64,000 bases of DNA, taken from NCBI GenBank assembly GCA_964627455.1, contig CAZVKC010000003.1, forward strand, positions 62,001 through 126,000. The letters are read 5' to 3'. This DNA is from F-183 sp964627455 (GTDB lineage Bacteria; Acidobacteriota; Terriglobia; Bryobacterales; Bryobacteraceae). A program made the translations under genes and the position numbers. Within the stretch, counting starts at the first letter, position 1, and the number at the start of each line of letters is the position of its first letter. This document shows positions 32,894 through 41,040 of this stretch, piece by piece. The notes below the pieces were generated by a model that was not told the origin of the DNA, made no database searches, and worked only from the letters and a program-made list of their open reading frames with translations.

Positions 32894-34398
32894 GCTTTCT
32901 TCGGATAGTTCGGCGAGTACGTAAGGCTGTTCGGGCGGAGCGCCAGTTTACCGTTCGAAACAAAATGTTCGCCCCGGACGGCCAGGTGATCGATCAGGCG
33001 GCTGCGCCATTGCGCGACCTCGCGTTGCTGCGACGTATCGCCGGCGAGGTCGGTCAATTCGTGCGGATCCGACTCGAGGTTGAAGAACTGCTCTTCGCCG
33101 TCACGCGCATGGAAGATGTACTTGCGGCGGCCGTCCGTGAGGGCGTTCCAGTGATTCGCCGGCGAGTAGCAGACGTCGTGTTCGAGGTCGATCCATTCGC
33201 GCCAGCCTTCACCATTGCGTCGGACGAGGTCGAGCATGCTGCGTCCATCGAGCTGTCCCGGGATCGTGGCGCCGGCGGCATCGGCGAGCGTCGCCAGGAT
33301 GTCGCGAAGTTCGACGGGTTGCGGCATCGTCCTGCCTCTTGCTTCGCGCGGCAGCATCCCGCCGGGCCACCGCATCAACATTGGAATGTGCGCCGACGCT
33401 TCGTACGCGTAGGACTTGCGCCAGAGATGATGGTCGCCCGTCATGTCGCCGTGATCCGATGTGTAGATGATGAGCGTATTGTCGAGCATCCCGCGTTTTT
33501 CCAACGCCTCGAGGATGCGGCCGATTTGTTCATCGACGAATGAAACCGCACCCCAGTAGCCGGCTCGCGAACGATGCACCTGCGTCTCGCCGAAGTTCCC
33601 GTGCCAGGCGTCTGACGCCGCGGAACTGGGCTTGCTGTACCGGTCCGCAGCCCATTTGCCGACGTGCGCTTTGGGGAGGTCCGATTCGAAATACTTCTGG
33701 AACAACCGCTGTGGTGGATCGTAGGGACTGTGGGGCCTGGCGAATGAAACTTTGAGGAAGAATGGTTCCGGACGCTGGTATTGCTCGAGGAAGTGCACGG
33801 CGACGTCGCCGGTCCACTTGGTGGGATGGAGGCGTTCCGGCAACACATAGGGTTTGCCATCGTAGTCGTTGAAGCCGAGTCCGGTGGCGTCGGCGTTGAA
33901 GCCGGGCGCTTCGGAGGCGAACCATGCGCGATAGTCGGAGCGGAAGTCCACGGATTCGACTCGTCCGGATTCGTCGAGTGCAGCCCAGTCGTAGCCGTGA
34001 TAGTTGCGCTGCGGCGAGTAATGCAGTTTGCCGATGACGGCCGTATAGTATCCCGCCTGTTTGAGGATCCGCGGCTTTTCAATCGGATACTTGTCTGCGA
34101 CGCGGCCGTAGCCGAGCATGCCGTTGTTCCATGGCGCCATGCCGGTAAGCAGGCAGGCGCGCGCGGGCGTGCAGGTCGGGGTGCAGGAATACGCGGAGGA
34201 AAAGCGGACGCCTTCGCGGGCGATGCGGTCGAGGTTGGGAGTCGAGATGGTCAGGTTGCCGGCGGCGCCGAGGCAGTCGCCGCGATGCTGGTCCGACATG
34301 AGGAACAACAGGTTGGGCTTGCTCGGGCGCTGTGCCTGCAAAGAGGATCCGGCCGTGGCTGCAGCCAGTTGCAGCATGTGCCTCCGGGTCACAAACAT
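32890..34398 (-). CDS. Secreted arylsulfatase (formylglycine, Cys-type)
   Basis: 502 residues from ATG 34398. The N-terminus TRRHMLQLAAATAGS has twin Arg like a Tat signal. Metal site FLMSDQHRGDCLG, formylglycine motif CTPAR (Cys76) then ACLLTG, GKLHYS and TSDHGDMTGDH give a full active site. The C-terminal segment (FNLESDPHELTDLAGD) is typical. Needs a formylglycine-generating enzyme or anSME, not seen in this window. No ribosome site; TAAAAT ends only six bases before the GTG six bases upstream, so leaderless initiation is possible. Likely acts on sulfated sugars or phenol sulfates. Confidence 0.92.
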   Translation of the reverse strand: MFVTRRHMLQLAAATAGSSLQAQRPSKPNLLFLMSDQHRGDCLGAAGNLTISTPNLDRIAREGVRFSSAYSCTPTCTPARACLLTGMAPWNNGMLGYGRVADKYPIEKPRILKQAGYYTAVIGKLHYSPQRNYHGYDWAALDESGRVESVDFRSDYRAWFASEAPGFNADATGLGFNDYDGKPYVLPERLHPTKWTGDVAVHFLEQYQRPEPFFLKVSFARPHSPYDPPQRLFQKYFESDLPKAHVGKWAADRYSKPSSAASDAWHGNFGETQVHRSRAGYWGAVSFVDEQIGRILEALEKRGMLDNTLIIYTSDHGDMTGDHHLWRKSYAYEASAHIPMLMRWPGGMLPREARGRTMPQPVELRDILATLADAAGATIPGQLDGRSMLDLVRRNGEGWREWIDLEHDVCYSPANHWNALTDGRRKYIFHARDGEEQFFNLESDPHELTDLAGDTSQQREVAQWRSRLIDHLAVRGEHFVSNGKLALRPNSLTYSPNYPKKA

Positions 34399-34450
34399 GG
34401 GCACTATTTTACAGTCTTTACATCGGCGTTGCGGTTGTTACGATGAGTCC

Positions 34451-37400
34451 ATGTCTGCTTTCAGAGTCCTGCTGCCGCTGTTTGCGGCCTGTCTGGTTGC
34501 GTTCGCACAAGGAACGACGTCGCGCATTACGGGAGTTGTTTTGGATCCCAGCGGCGCGCCGGTTCCAGGCGTCACGGTCAAACTGACCAGCGAAGAAACG
34601 AATCTCTCTTTCGAAACCAAAGCCGCAGACAATGGCGCTTACTTCTTTGAGAGCGTCAAGCCTGGCGCGTTCACCATCACCGTTGAAGCGCAGGGATTCA
34701 AGAAATTTGTTTCGCGCGGTAACCGCTTGCAGATCGGTCAACCGGCGACGGTCGATGTGCGGCTCGAGATCGGCAACCTGGTGGATGTCGTGGATGTGGT
34801 GGAAACCGCACAGCAGGTGCAGACGAGTTCGTCGGCGAACCTCGGCAATACGCTGACCGAACGCACCATCCGCGATATCCCGATTGTCGGCGCACGCGGA
34901 CGCAATATCCTGGCGGCGTTGACGTATCAGCCCGGCGTTGTGAACGGCGGCAACACGGGCGGCGGCGTGCACGTCAACGGTGCGCGCGACCGGTCCTGGA
35001 ACTACACGCTCGACGGTATCGACATCAATGAGACTTCGGCAGGCGGCAGCAACTCGTCGCCCGTGCGCACCAATCCCGACATGCTGCAGGAGTTCCGCGT
35101 GATTACGGCGAATCCGAGCGCGGAATACGGGCGCAATTCCGGCGGACAAGTGGCGATGGTGAGCAATTCGGGATCAAACCAGATCAAGGGCACATTGTTT
35201 TGGTTCTACCGGACGCCGCGACTCAACGCCAACGAGTGGGAGAACAACTTCAACCGCGTCGGCAAGCGCAATTTCGTGCAGAACATCGGCGGCGGCAGCA
35301 TTGGTGGGCCGATCATCAAGAACAAGACGTTCTTCTTTTACAACATCCAGGGACTGGCGGCCAACCAGACGCAGGTGACGACGTCAACTGTCTATACCGC
35401 GACCGCTCGCCAGGGGTTGCTGCGGTATGTCGCAGGCGGCCAGAACGGCGCGGCAGGCGCGCCGAATGCGGCCGTGGACCTGAGTGGTAACGTCCTGCCT
35501 GGTAAGAACATCGCGACCTACAACGTCATCACGTCCGACCCGGCGCGCCGCGGCTTGAATCCCACGATTCAAGACCTGATCAAGAAGACGCCGCTCCCCA
35601 ATCGTTTTGACGTCGGCGATGGCCTCAACACCGCGGGCTATGTGTTCGCGGCCGACGAACAGGAACGCCAGCGCGATCACACGCTACGCATCGATCACAT
35701 CATCAACCCGAAGAACACNNNNNNNNNNNNNNNNNNNNNNNNNNNNNNNNNNNNNNNNNNNNNNNNNNNNNNNNNNNNNNNNNNNNNNNNNNNNNNNNNN
35801 NNNNNNNNNNNNNNNNNNTTCAGTGGGCCGATCACGCTGCCTGAGGCGTATACGTTCAACAATGAGCGCACGCTGAAGACCGCGCAACTGGTGGAGAACT
35901 TCTCGTGGCTGAAAGGCGCGCATGCATTCAAAGCAGGAGCCAACTTCCGCTATCAGCAGCACCTCGATACGCGCGGATCGGTGGGAGGGGTGAACGTCGG
36001 CCAGATCGTGGACTTCTCGCGCACGATCAACGTCGTGGATCCGACCGCCTATGGCGTTCCCGCCGACATCAACCAGACCGTGGATCGCGGCAATCTCGAG
36101 AACAACATCAATTTCCTGCTGGGACGCGTGGGCAGCATCACGCGCGCTTTTGTGGCAGATACCGCGAAGGACTCGTATGTGGCGGATACGTTCAAGTTCG
36201 ATGCGCGATTCCCCGAGTACGACTTCTATGTGCAGGACACCTGGAAGGTCCGCCGCAACCTGACGATCGACGCGGGCCTGCGCTGGGAGATCAAGGGCAT
36301 TCCGTCGAATCCCCAGAACAAGATCTTCGTTCCGAATCAGTCGATCACTGCGGGATCCGCGCCATCGACGACGCTGCGCTGGGCGCCGGGCAATCTGTAC
36401 AGCAATCAATGGAAGAACTTTGGACCTTCGCTTGGCTTTGCGTGGGATCCGTTCGGAAACGGCAAGACCTCCATCCGCGCGAACTACAGGCTGGCATTCG
36501 ACCGCATCACCACGTTCCTGCTGAGTTCGTTCGTGTTCCCCAATACGCCCGGCACGAGCATCGGCGTGGTGGATCGCACGTTCGGCCAGGGCGGCGGACG
36601 CCTGCAGGATATGCGCGACATCGCGATTCCCGCGCAGAAGCCGAGTGTCCTCGCGCAGCCGACGCCGTACTCGGATGCGTCGGTTACGGCTGTGGATCCC
36701 GGGCTGCAGACGCCCAAGACCAACATGTGGTCATTCAGCCTGCAGCGTGAAGTGGCGCGCCGCACTGTGGTCGAAGCCAGCTACATCGGCCGCCGCGCGT
36801 ACAACCTGATGGGCGCGTACAACGTGAATCAGGCTGAGATCTTCCGCAACGGATTCCTGGATGCTTTCAACACGGTCAAGGCCGGCGGCGAGAGCGCGCT
36901 CATGAATAACCTGCTTCGCGCGGATACCCGACTGCGAGCCGGCGAGACTGGATCGCAGTTCATCCGGCGCCAGTATGGACCCTCGGTGAACAACAATTCC
37001 GTGGCGTTCATCGCGAATCAGTTGAGCCGGTTCCTCGTTAGCGGCCAGAATCTTCCCGCGGCGAGCACCGGCAATCCATACTTCTTCAATCCCTATCCGC
37101 AGTTCGGCGGCGGACTCACGATCGTGGATTCCAACGATTGGTCGACGTATCACGCGCTGCAGTTGAGCGTGAACCGGCAATTCACTTCTGGCGCGAGCAT
37201 CAATGCGGTGTACACGCTGTCGAAGTCGCTCGACACACGCAGCTTCGACCCGACGTTCACCGCAGCCGCAAGCGGCGCAGGACAGAGCGCTTCGAGTTCG
37301 CCGTTCGACATCTTCAATCGCAAGCTGAACTACGCGATCTCGGACTTCGACCGCACGCACGTACTGCAGTCGACCTTCGTGTACGACCTGCCGTTCGGCC

Positions 37401-37912
37401 GCGGCCAGAAGCTGGCCGGAAATGCAGGGCCCTGGCTGAACCGGCTGATCGGAGGCTGGCAGTTGCGCGGTCTCTTCCGCGCGACGAGCGGACGCCCGTT
37501 CAGCGTGTACAGCGGCGAGAACAGCTTTTCGAGTTTTGTCGGCGCGTTCGCGGATTGCAGTGGATGCACGCGGCAGGATGGCGACGTGTTCGTCGAGAAC
37601 GGCTTCAAGTGGTATTTTAATGCGGACCAGCGTAAGAAGTTCAGCCTGCCCGCGGCGGGTACCCTCGGCAACACGGGACGCAATTACTTCCGCGGCGACA
37701 AGTGGGTGAACCTCGATATGAGCTTCGCCAAGACGACGCGCATCACCGAGAGGATCGGACTCGAGTTGCGCGCCGACATGACGAACTTCACCAACACGCC
37801 TTCGTTCGGGGCGCCGACGACGACCGTCACCTCGACTCTCTTCGGGCGTATTGGCGGCAGCGTGAACTCAACGGCACGCCAGACCATGCTCGGCGCCAAG
37901 CTAACGTTCTAA
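34451..37912 (+). CDS. TonB-dependent receptor, Oar-like with carboxypeptidase-regulatory domain (contains gap 3)
   Basis: 1153 codons as printed. Start ATG 34451 begins a signal peptide (MSAFRVLLPLFAACLVAFAQ). Next is a CarboxypepD_reg beta-sandwich (RITGVVLDPSGAPVPGVTVKL), a plug domain (VHVNGARDRSWNYTLDGIDIN, EYGRNSGGQVAMVSNSGSN) and a large barrel ending in Phe (MLGAKLTF). Exports or imports large substrates across the outer membrane; such receptors are highly expanded in Solibacter-like Acidobacteria. An N run at 35719-35818 hides part of the early barrel. The tannase-family gene follows after 22 bases. Confidence 0.92.
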   Translation: MSAFRVLLPLFAACLVAFAQGTTSRITGVVLDPSGAPVPGVTVKLTSEETNLSFETKAADNGAYFFESVKPGAFTITVEAQGFKKFVSRGNRLQIGQPATVDVRLEIGNLVDVVDVVETAQQVQTSSSANLGNTLTERTIRDIPIVGARGRNILAALTYQPGVVNGGNTGGGVHVNGARDRSWNYTLDGIDINETSAGGSNSSPVRTNPDMLQEFRVITANPSAEYGRNSGGQVAMVSNSGSNQIKGTLFWFYRTPRLNANEWENNFNRVGKRNFVQNIGGGSIGGPIIKNKTFFFYNIQGLAANQTQVTTSTVYTATARQGLLRYVAGGQNGAAGAPNAAVDLSGNVLPGKNIATYNVITSDPARRGLNPTIQDLIKKTPLPNRFDVGDGLNTAGYVFAADEQERQRDHTLRIDHIINPKNXXXXXXXXXXXXXXXXXXXXXXXXXXXXXXXXXXFSGPITLPEAYTFNNERTLKTAQLVENFSWLKGAHAFKAGANFRYQQHLDTRGSVGGVNVGQIVDFSRTINVVDPTAYGVPADINQTVDRGNLENNINFLLGRVGSITRAFVADTAKDSYVADTFKFDARFPEYDFYVQDTWKVRRNLTIDAGLRWEIKGIPSNPQNKIFVPNQSITAGSAPSTTLRWAPGNLYSNQWKNFGPSLGFAWDPFGNGKTSIRANYRLAFDRITTFLLSSFVFPNTPGTSIGVVDRTFGQGGGRLQDMRDIAIPAQKPSVLAQPTPYSDASVTAVDPGLQTPKTNMWSFSLQREVARRTVVEASYIGRRAYNLMGAYNVNQAEIFRNGFLDAFNTVKAGGESALMNNLLRADTRLRAGETGSQFIRRQYGPSVNNNSVAFIANQLSRFLVSGQNLPAASTGNPYFFNPYPQFGGGLTIVDSNDWSTYHALQLSVNRQFTSGASINAVYTLSKSLDTRSFDPTFTAAASGAGQSASSSPFDIFNRKLNYAISDFDRTHVLQSTFVYDLPFGRGQKLAGNAGPWLNRLIGGWQLRGLFRATSGRPFSVYSGENSFSSFVGAFADCSGCTRQDGDVFVENGFKWYFNADQRKKFSLPAAGTLGNTGRNYFRGDKWVNLDMSFAKTTRITERIGLELRADMTNFTNTPSFGAPTTTVTSTLFGRIGGSVNSTARQTMLGAKLTF
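35719..35818. other. Assembly gap 3 (100 N)
   Basis: 100 N inside the TonB receptor. Unlike gaps 1 and 2, the two sides share no end sequence, so real bases are missing and the true length is unknown. Confidence 0.95.
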
Positions 37913-37934
37913 GCTTGTGTGGAGGACAACCCGA

Positions 37935-39461
37935 ATGCGAACCATCCGTTTCTGTGGAATCGTCGTGACGGCCGCCATGATTGCGGCGGCCGCTGATTGC
38001 GAGTCGCTGAAGTCCAGCCTGAAATTGCCGGATACGACAATCCAGGAGGCGGTGAGTGTTCCCGCGGGCGATTACAAGGGCTTCAAGTCGATGCCTGCGT
38101 TTTGCCGCGTGGCGGGCGTGATCGCTCCGACTTCGGATTCCGATATCAAGTTCGAAGTCTGGCTGCCGCTGGCCGCGAATTGGAACCGCAAGTTTCTCGG
38201 CGTGGGCAATGGCGGGTTCGCCGGGTCGATCAGCTTTGGCGGCCTCGCGGAGGCGGTTCGCAACGGGTATGCCTCGGCGTCAACAGACACGGGGCACAGC
38301 GGCGGAGGCACCGACGCAAGCTGGGCGCTGCACCATCCGGAGAAGGCCATCGACTTCGGATACCGGGCGATTCACGTTACGACAGTGCAGGGCAAGGCGA
38401 TCACGAAGGAGTTCTATGGGGCGTCGCCAACGCGGTCGTACTTCTCTTCGTGCTCAAACGGTGGACGGCAGGCGCTGATGGAAGCGCAGCGGTACCCCGA
38501 AGACTACGACGGAATCATCGCGGGTGCTCCCGCCAACAACTGGACACTTCTCATGACGAACGCCGCCAAGAATTCGCAGGCGGCGATGAAGGAGCCCGGA
38601 TCGTATTTTCCCGCCGCAAAATTGCAGGCGATCCAGAACGCGGCTCTCGCGGCTTGCGACAAGAATGACGGCGTTGCCGACGGCGTGGTGGAAAACCCGT
38701 CGAAGTGCAATTTCGATCCGACGGCGCTCTTGTGCAAGGGCGCGGAACACAATTCCTGCCTCACGAAGCCGCAGCTTACTGCCCTGAAGGAGTTGTACGC
38801 CGGACTGCACGACCCGAAGGGCAAACAGATCTTCCCGGGCTATTCGACATCTGGCGAAGCGGATCCTGCGGGTTGGGGTCCCTGGATTACGGGTCCCGCG
38901 CCCGAACGCAGCGCGATGCATCTGTTCAGCACCAACTTCTTTCGCTTCATCGTGCACAGCGACCCGGCATGGGATTACAAGAAGTTTGACCTGAAGACGG
39001 AACTGGCCGCGGCCGCGAAGACTGCGCCGGTGTTCAATTCCACGGATCCGAACCTGAAGGCGTTTCGCGCGCGCGGCGGGAAGCTGATTCTGTATCACGG
39101 CTGGTGCGACGCGGCGATTCCTGCGCAGGCTGTGATCGATTACTATCGGGCCGTCCAGAAGAAGATGGGCGCGAAGAACGCAGCTTCATTCGTGCGACTG
39201 TTTCTCGCTCCGGGCGTGCAGCACTGCGGCGGTGGCGCGGGTCCCAATGATTTCGGACAAGGCGGCGCGCCGAAGGGAGATCCTGGCGCGAATATCGCGG
39301 CCGCGCTCGAGACGTGGGTGGAGAAGGGTGTTGCGCCGGAGCGCATCGTCGCGAAACGTCAGAACCGCACGCGTCCTCTATGCGCGTATCCTAAAGTGGC
39401 TCGTTACAAGGGGTCCGGCTCCACTGATGACGATGCAAACTTCGACTGCGTCGCGCAGTAG
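37935..39461 (+). CDS. Secreted tannase/feruloyl-esterase family hydrolase
   Basis: 508 residues from ATG 37935 with GGAGGA upstream. Signal peptide, then the disulfide-linked Cys pattern and nucleophile elbow CSNGGRQ (Ser174) of the tannase family. DYDGIIAGAPANNW, DKNDGVADGVVENP (calcium-binding-like), GWCDAAIP with the acid, and QHCGGGAGP with the His and its paired Cys follow. Members cleave gallate or ferulate esters, and MHETase belongs here too. Coupled to the TonB receptor, suggesting uptake of plant phenolic or ester products. Confidence 0.93.
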   Translation: MRTIRFCGIVVTAAMIAAAADCESLKSSLKLPDTTIQEAVSVPAGDYKGFKSMPAFCRVAGVIAPTSDSDIKFEVWLPLAANWNRKFLGVGNGGFAGSISFGGLAEAVRNGYASASTDTGHSGGGTDASWALHHPEKAIDFGYRAIHVTTVQGKAITKEFYGASPTRSYFSSCSNGGRQALMEAQRYPEDYDGIIAGAPANNWTLLMTNAAKNSQAAMKEPGSYFPAAKLQAIQNAALAACDKNDGVADGVVENPSKCNFDPTALLCKGAEHNSCLTKPQLTALKELYAGLHDPKGKQIFPGYSTSGEADPAGWGPWITGPAPERSAMHLFSTNFFRFIVHSDPAWDYKKFDLKTELAAAAKTAPVFNSTDPNLKAFRARGGKLILYHGWCDAAIPAQAVIDYYRAVQKKMGAKNAASFVRLFLAPGVQHCGGGAGPNDFGQGGAPKGDPGANIAAALETWVEKGVAPERIVAKRQNRTRPLCAYPKVARYKGSGSTDDDANFDCVAQ

Positions 39462-39473
39462 CCTCAGGATGTG

Positions 39474-39722
39474 TCAGCAGAGGATCGGGTTCCGGCCCTC
39501 TTCGATCGCGCGAAGGAAACGGGCGTTGCCTTTGGTCCACTCGCCGTAGGCCTGCGGCTGCGAACTCTGTATCGCGCGCGAGCGGACACGAAAGCGCTGG
39601 ATCGCCATGTTCATTCGGCGTGTGTCGCCTGTTTCCTGTGATTCCCGATAGCTGTCTTCGATCGTTCGCCTAAGACCGTCCAACGTTCGGATTGCCTGTT
39701 CCTGTTCCTGTTCTTCGTCCAT
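39474..39722 (-). CDS. Small charged helical protein, unknown function
   Basis: 82 residues, strongly acidic at the start (DEEQEQEQ) and Arg-rich in the middle, predicted all helix. It has no signal and no known domain. AGG lies eight bases before the ATG. Length, ribosome site and position in an otherwise empty stretch make it likely real. Confidence 0.55.
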   Translation of the reverse strand: MDEEQEQEQAIRTLDGLRRTIEDSYRESQETGDTRRMNMAIQRFRVRSRAIQSSQPQAYGEWTKGNARFLRAIEEGRNPILC

Positions 39723-39807
39723 GATCCTGCCTGCCTCTACTTGTTGTTAGCGGGAAATTCGAGTCTCACGGCTCAGTACTGGTGGCATTTTATAATGTGG
39801 CGTACCT

Positions 39808-41040
39808 ATGCGATCCTCTACTGGACTCCTCTTTGTCTGCTTTGTCGCAGCCTTCGGGCAACAGCAGAATCCGCGCGGACGAGCGCTCGGCATCCCGTTT
39901 CCGGGGACGCCCGGAGCGTTTAACGCCATCACGGATGTTCCCGGGGTTGCGGTCGGGCACACGACTCTCATCAAAGGTGAGGGCAAACTTGTCCCGGGTG
40001 AAGGACCGGTTCGTACGGGCGTCACCGCGATTCTGCCGCGAACGCGCGGCAACTGGGATTTCGTGATGGCCGCCACCTTCAATCAAAACGGCAACGGCGA
40101 TATGACGGGCGTGAACTGGATTGAAGAGTCCGGATTCATGGAGGGCCCGATTTTATTGACCGGAACGCACAGCGTCGGAGTGACCCGCGACGCGGCGATT
40201 CAGTGGCAGATCGCGAACGGGCGCCAGTTCGTCTTCACTTATCCGATCGTTGCGGAGACTTTCGACGCGCTCAACGATTCGAACGGCCAGCACGTGAAGC
40301 CGCAGCATGCCTGGCAGGCGCTCGATGCCGCGAAGCCGGGTCCTGTAGCGGAAGGCCCCGTGGGCGGCGGCACGGGAATGAACTGCAACGGCTTCAAGGG
40401 CGGTATCGGCACTTCGTCGCGTATCGTCACCGCGGGCGGCAAACAGTACACGCTTGGTGTGCTCGTGCAGTGCAATTACGGCGGGGACCTGCAGATTCTC
40501 GGGGTTCCGGTGGGACGTGAGATTCAGGATCTGCGGCCCTGCGTGGAAATGGCGCAATCGCGGTTCTGGGCAGCCGGGTATCGCCCATGCGCTCCGGGGA
40601 CAGCGTCGTTACGTGAGGATCATGCAGAGGTGGCGGAGCAGTTCGGCCGTGGATCCATCGTCATCATCATTGCGACGGACGCGCCGTTCCTGCCGCATCA
40701 ACTCAAACGCATCGCGCGGCGCGCGGGCATGGGACTCGGCAAGCTCGGCAGTTGGGCCGGGAATAGTTCCGGCGATCTGTTCCTTGCGTTTTCGACAGCG
40801 AATGCAGGAGTGGCCGGAGACGACCCGGGGACGACGCCGAATCCGGCCAAGGTCGACATGGTGTCGAATAACACGATCGATCCATTCTTTCGCGCCACGA
40901 TTGAAGCAACGGAAGAGGCGGTGGTGAACGCGATGCTCGCGGCGCCGGAGAGATTCACCGGCGCAGACGGACTGCGCATGTACGGATTACCAGGCAAGCG
41001 CGTCGTAGAGATCCTGCGCAAGTACGGCAGGATGCCGTAG
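39808..41040 (+). CDS. Secreted P1-family peptidase (DmpA-type aminopeptidase)
   Basis: 410 residues with a signal peptide (LLFVCFVAAFG). DmpA family patterns: NAITDVPGVAVGHTTL, VRTGVTAILPR, GTHSVGVTRDAAI, VGGGTGMNCNGFKGGIGTSSR, and the self-cleavage site Gly282-Ser283 in GRGSIVIIIATDAPFLP. Ser283 becomes the N-terminal nucleophile after autoproteolysis. The end SNNTIDPFFRATIEATEEAVVNAM is standard. Removes N-terminal D- or L-amino acids or beta-amino acids from peptides. Confidence 0.94.
   Translation: MRSSTGLLFVCFVAAFGQQQNPRGRALGIPFPGTPGAFNAITDVPGVAVGHTTLIKGEGKLVPGEGPVRTGVTAILPRTRGNWDFVMAATFNQNGNGDMTGVNWIEESGFMEGPILLTGTHSVGVTRDAAIQWQIANGRQFVFTYPIVAETFDALNDSNGQHVKPQHAWQALDAAKPGPVAEGPVGGGTGMNCNGFKGGIGTSSRIVTAGGKQYTLGVLVQCNYGGDLQILGVPVGREIQDLRPCVEMAQSRFWAAGYRPCAPGTASLREDHAEVAEQFGRGSIVIIIATDAPFLPHQLKRIARRAGMGLGKLGSWAGNSSGDLFLAFSTANAGVAGDDPGTTPNPAKVDMVSNNTIDPFFRATIEATEEAVVNAMLAAPERFTGADGLRMYGLPGKRVVEILRKYGRMP

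Noticed and set aside
34118..34450. Upstream extension of TonB receptor 1
   Set aside because: Runs antisense through the sulfatase start region; the signal peptide begins at 34451.
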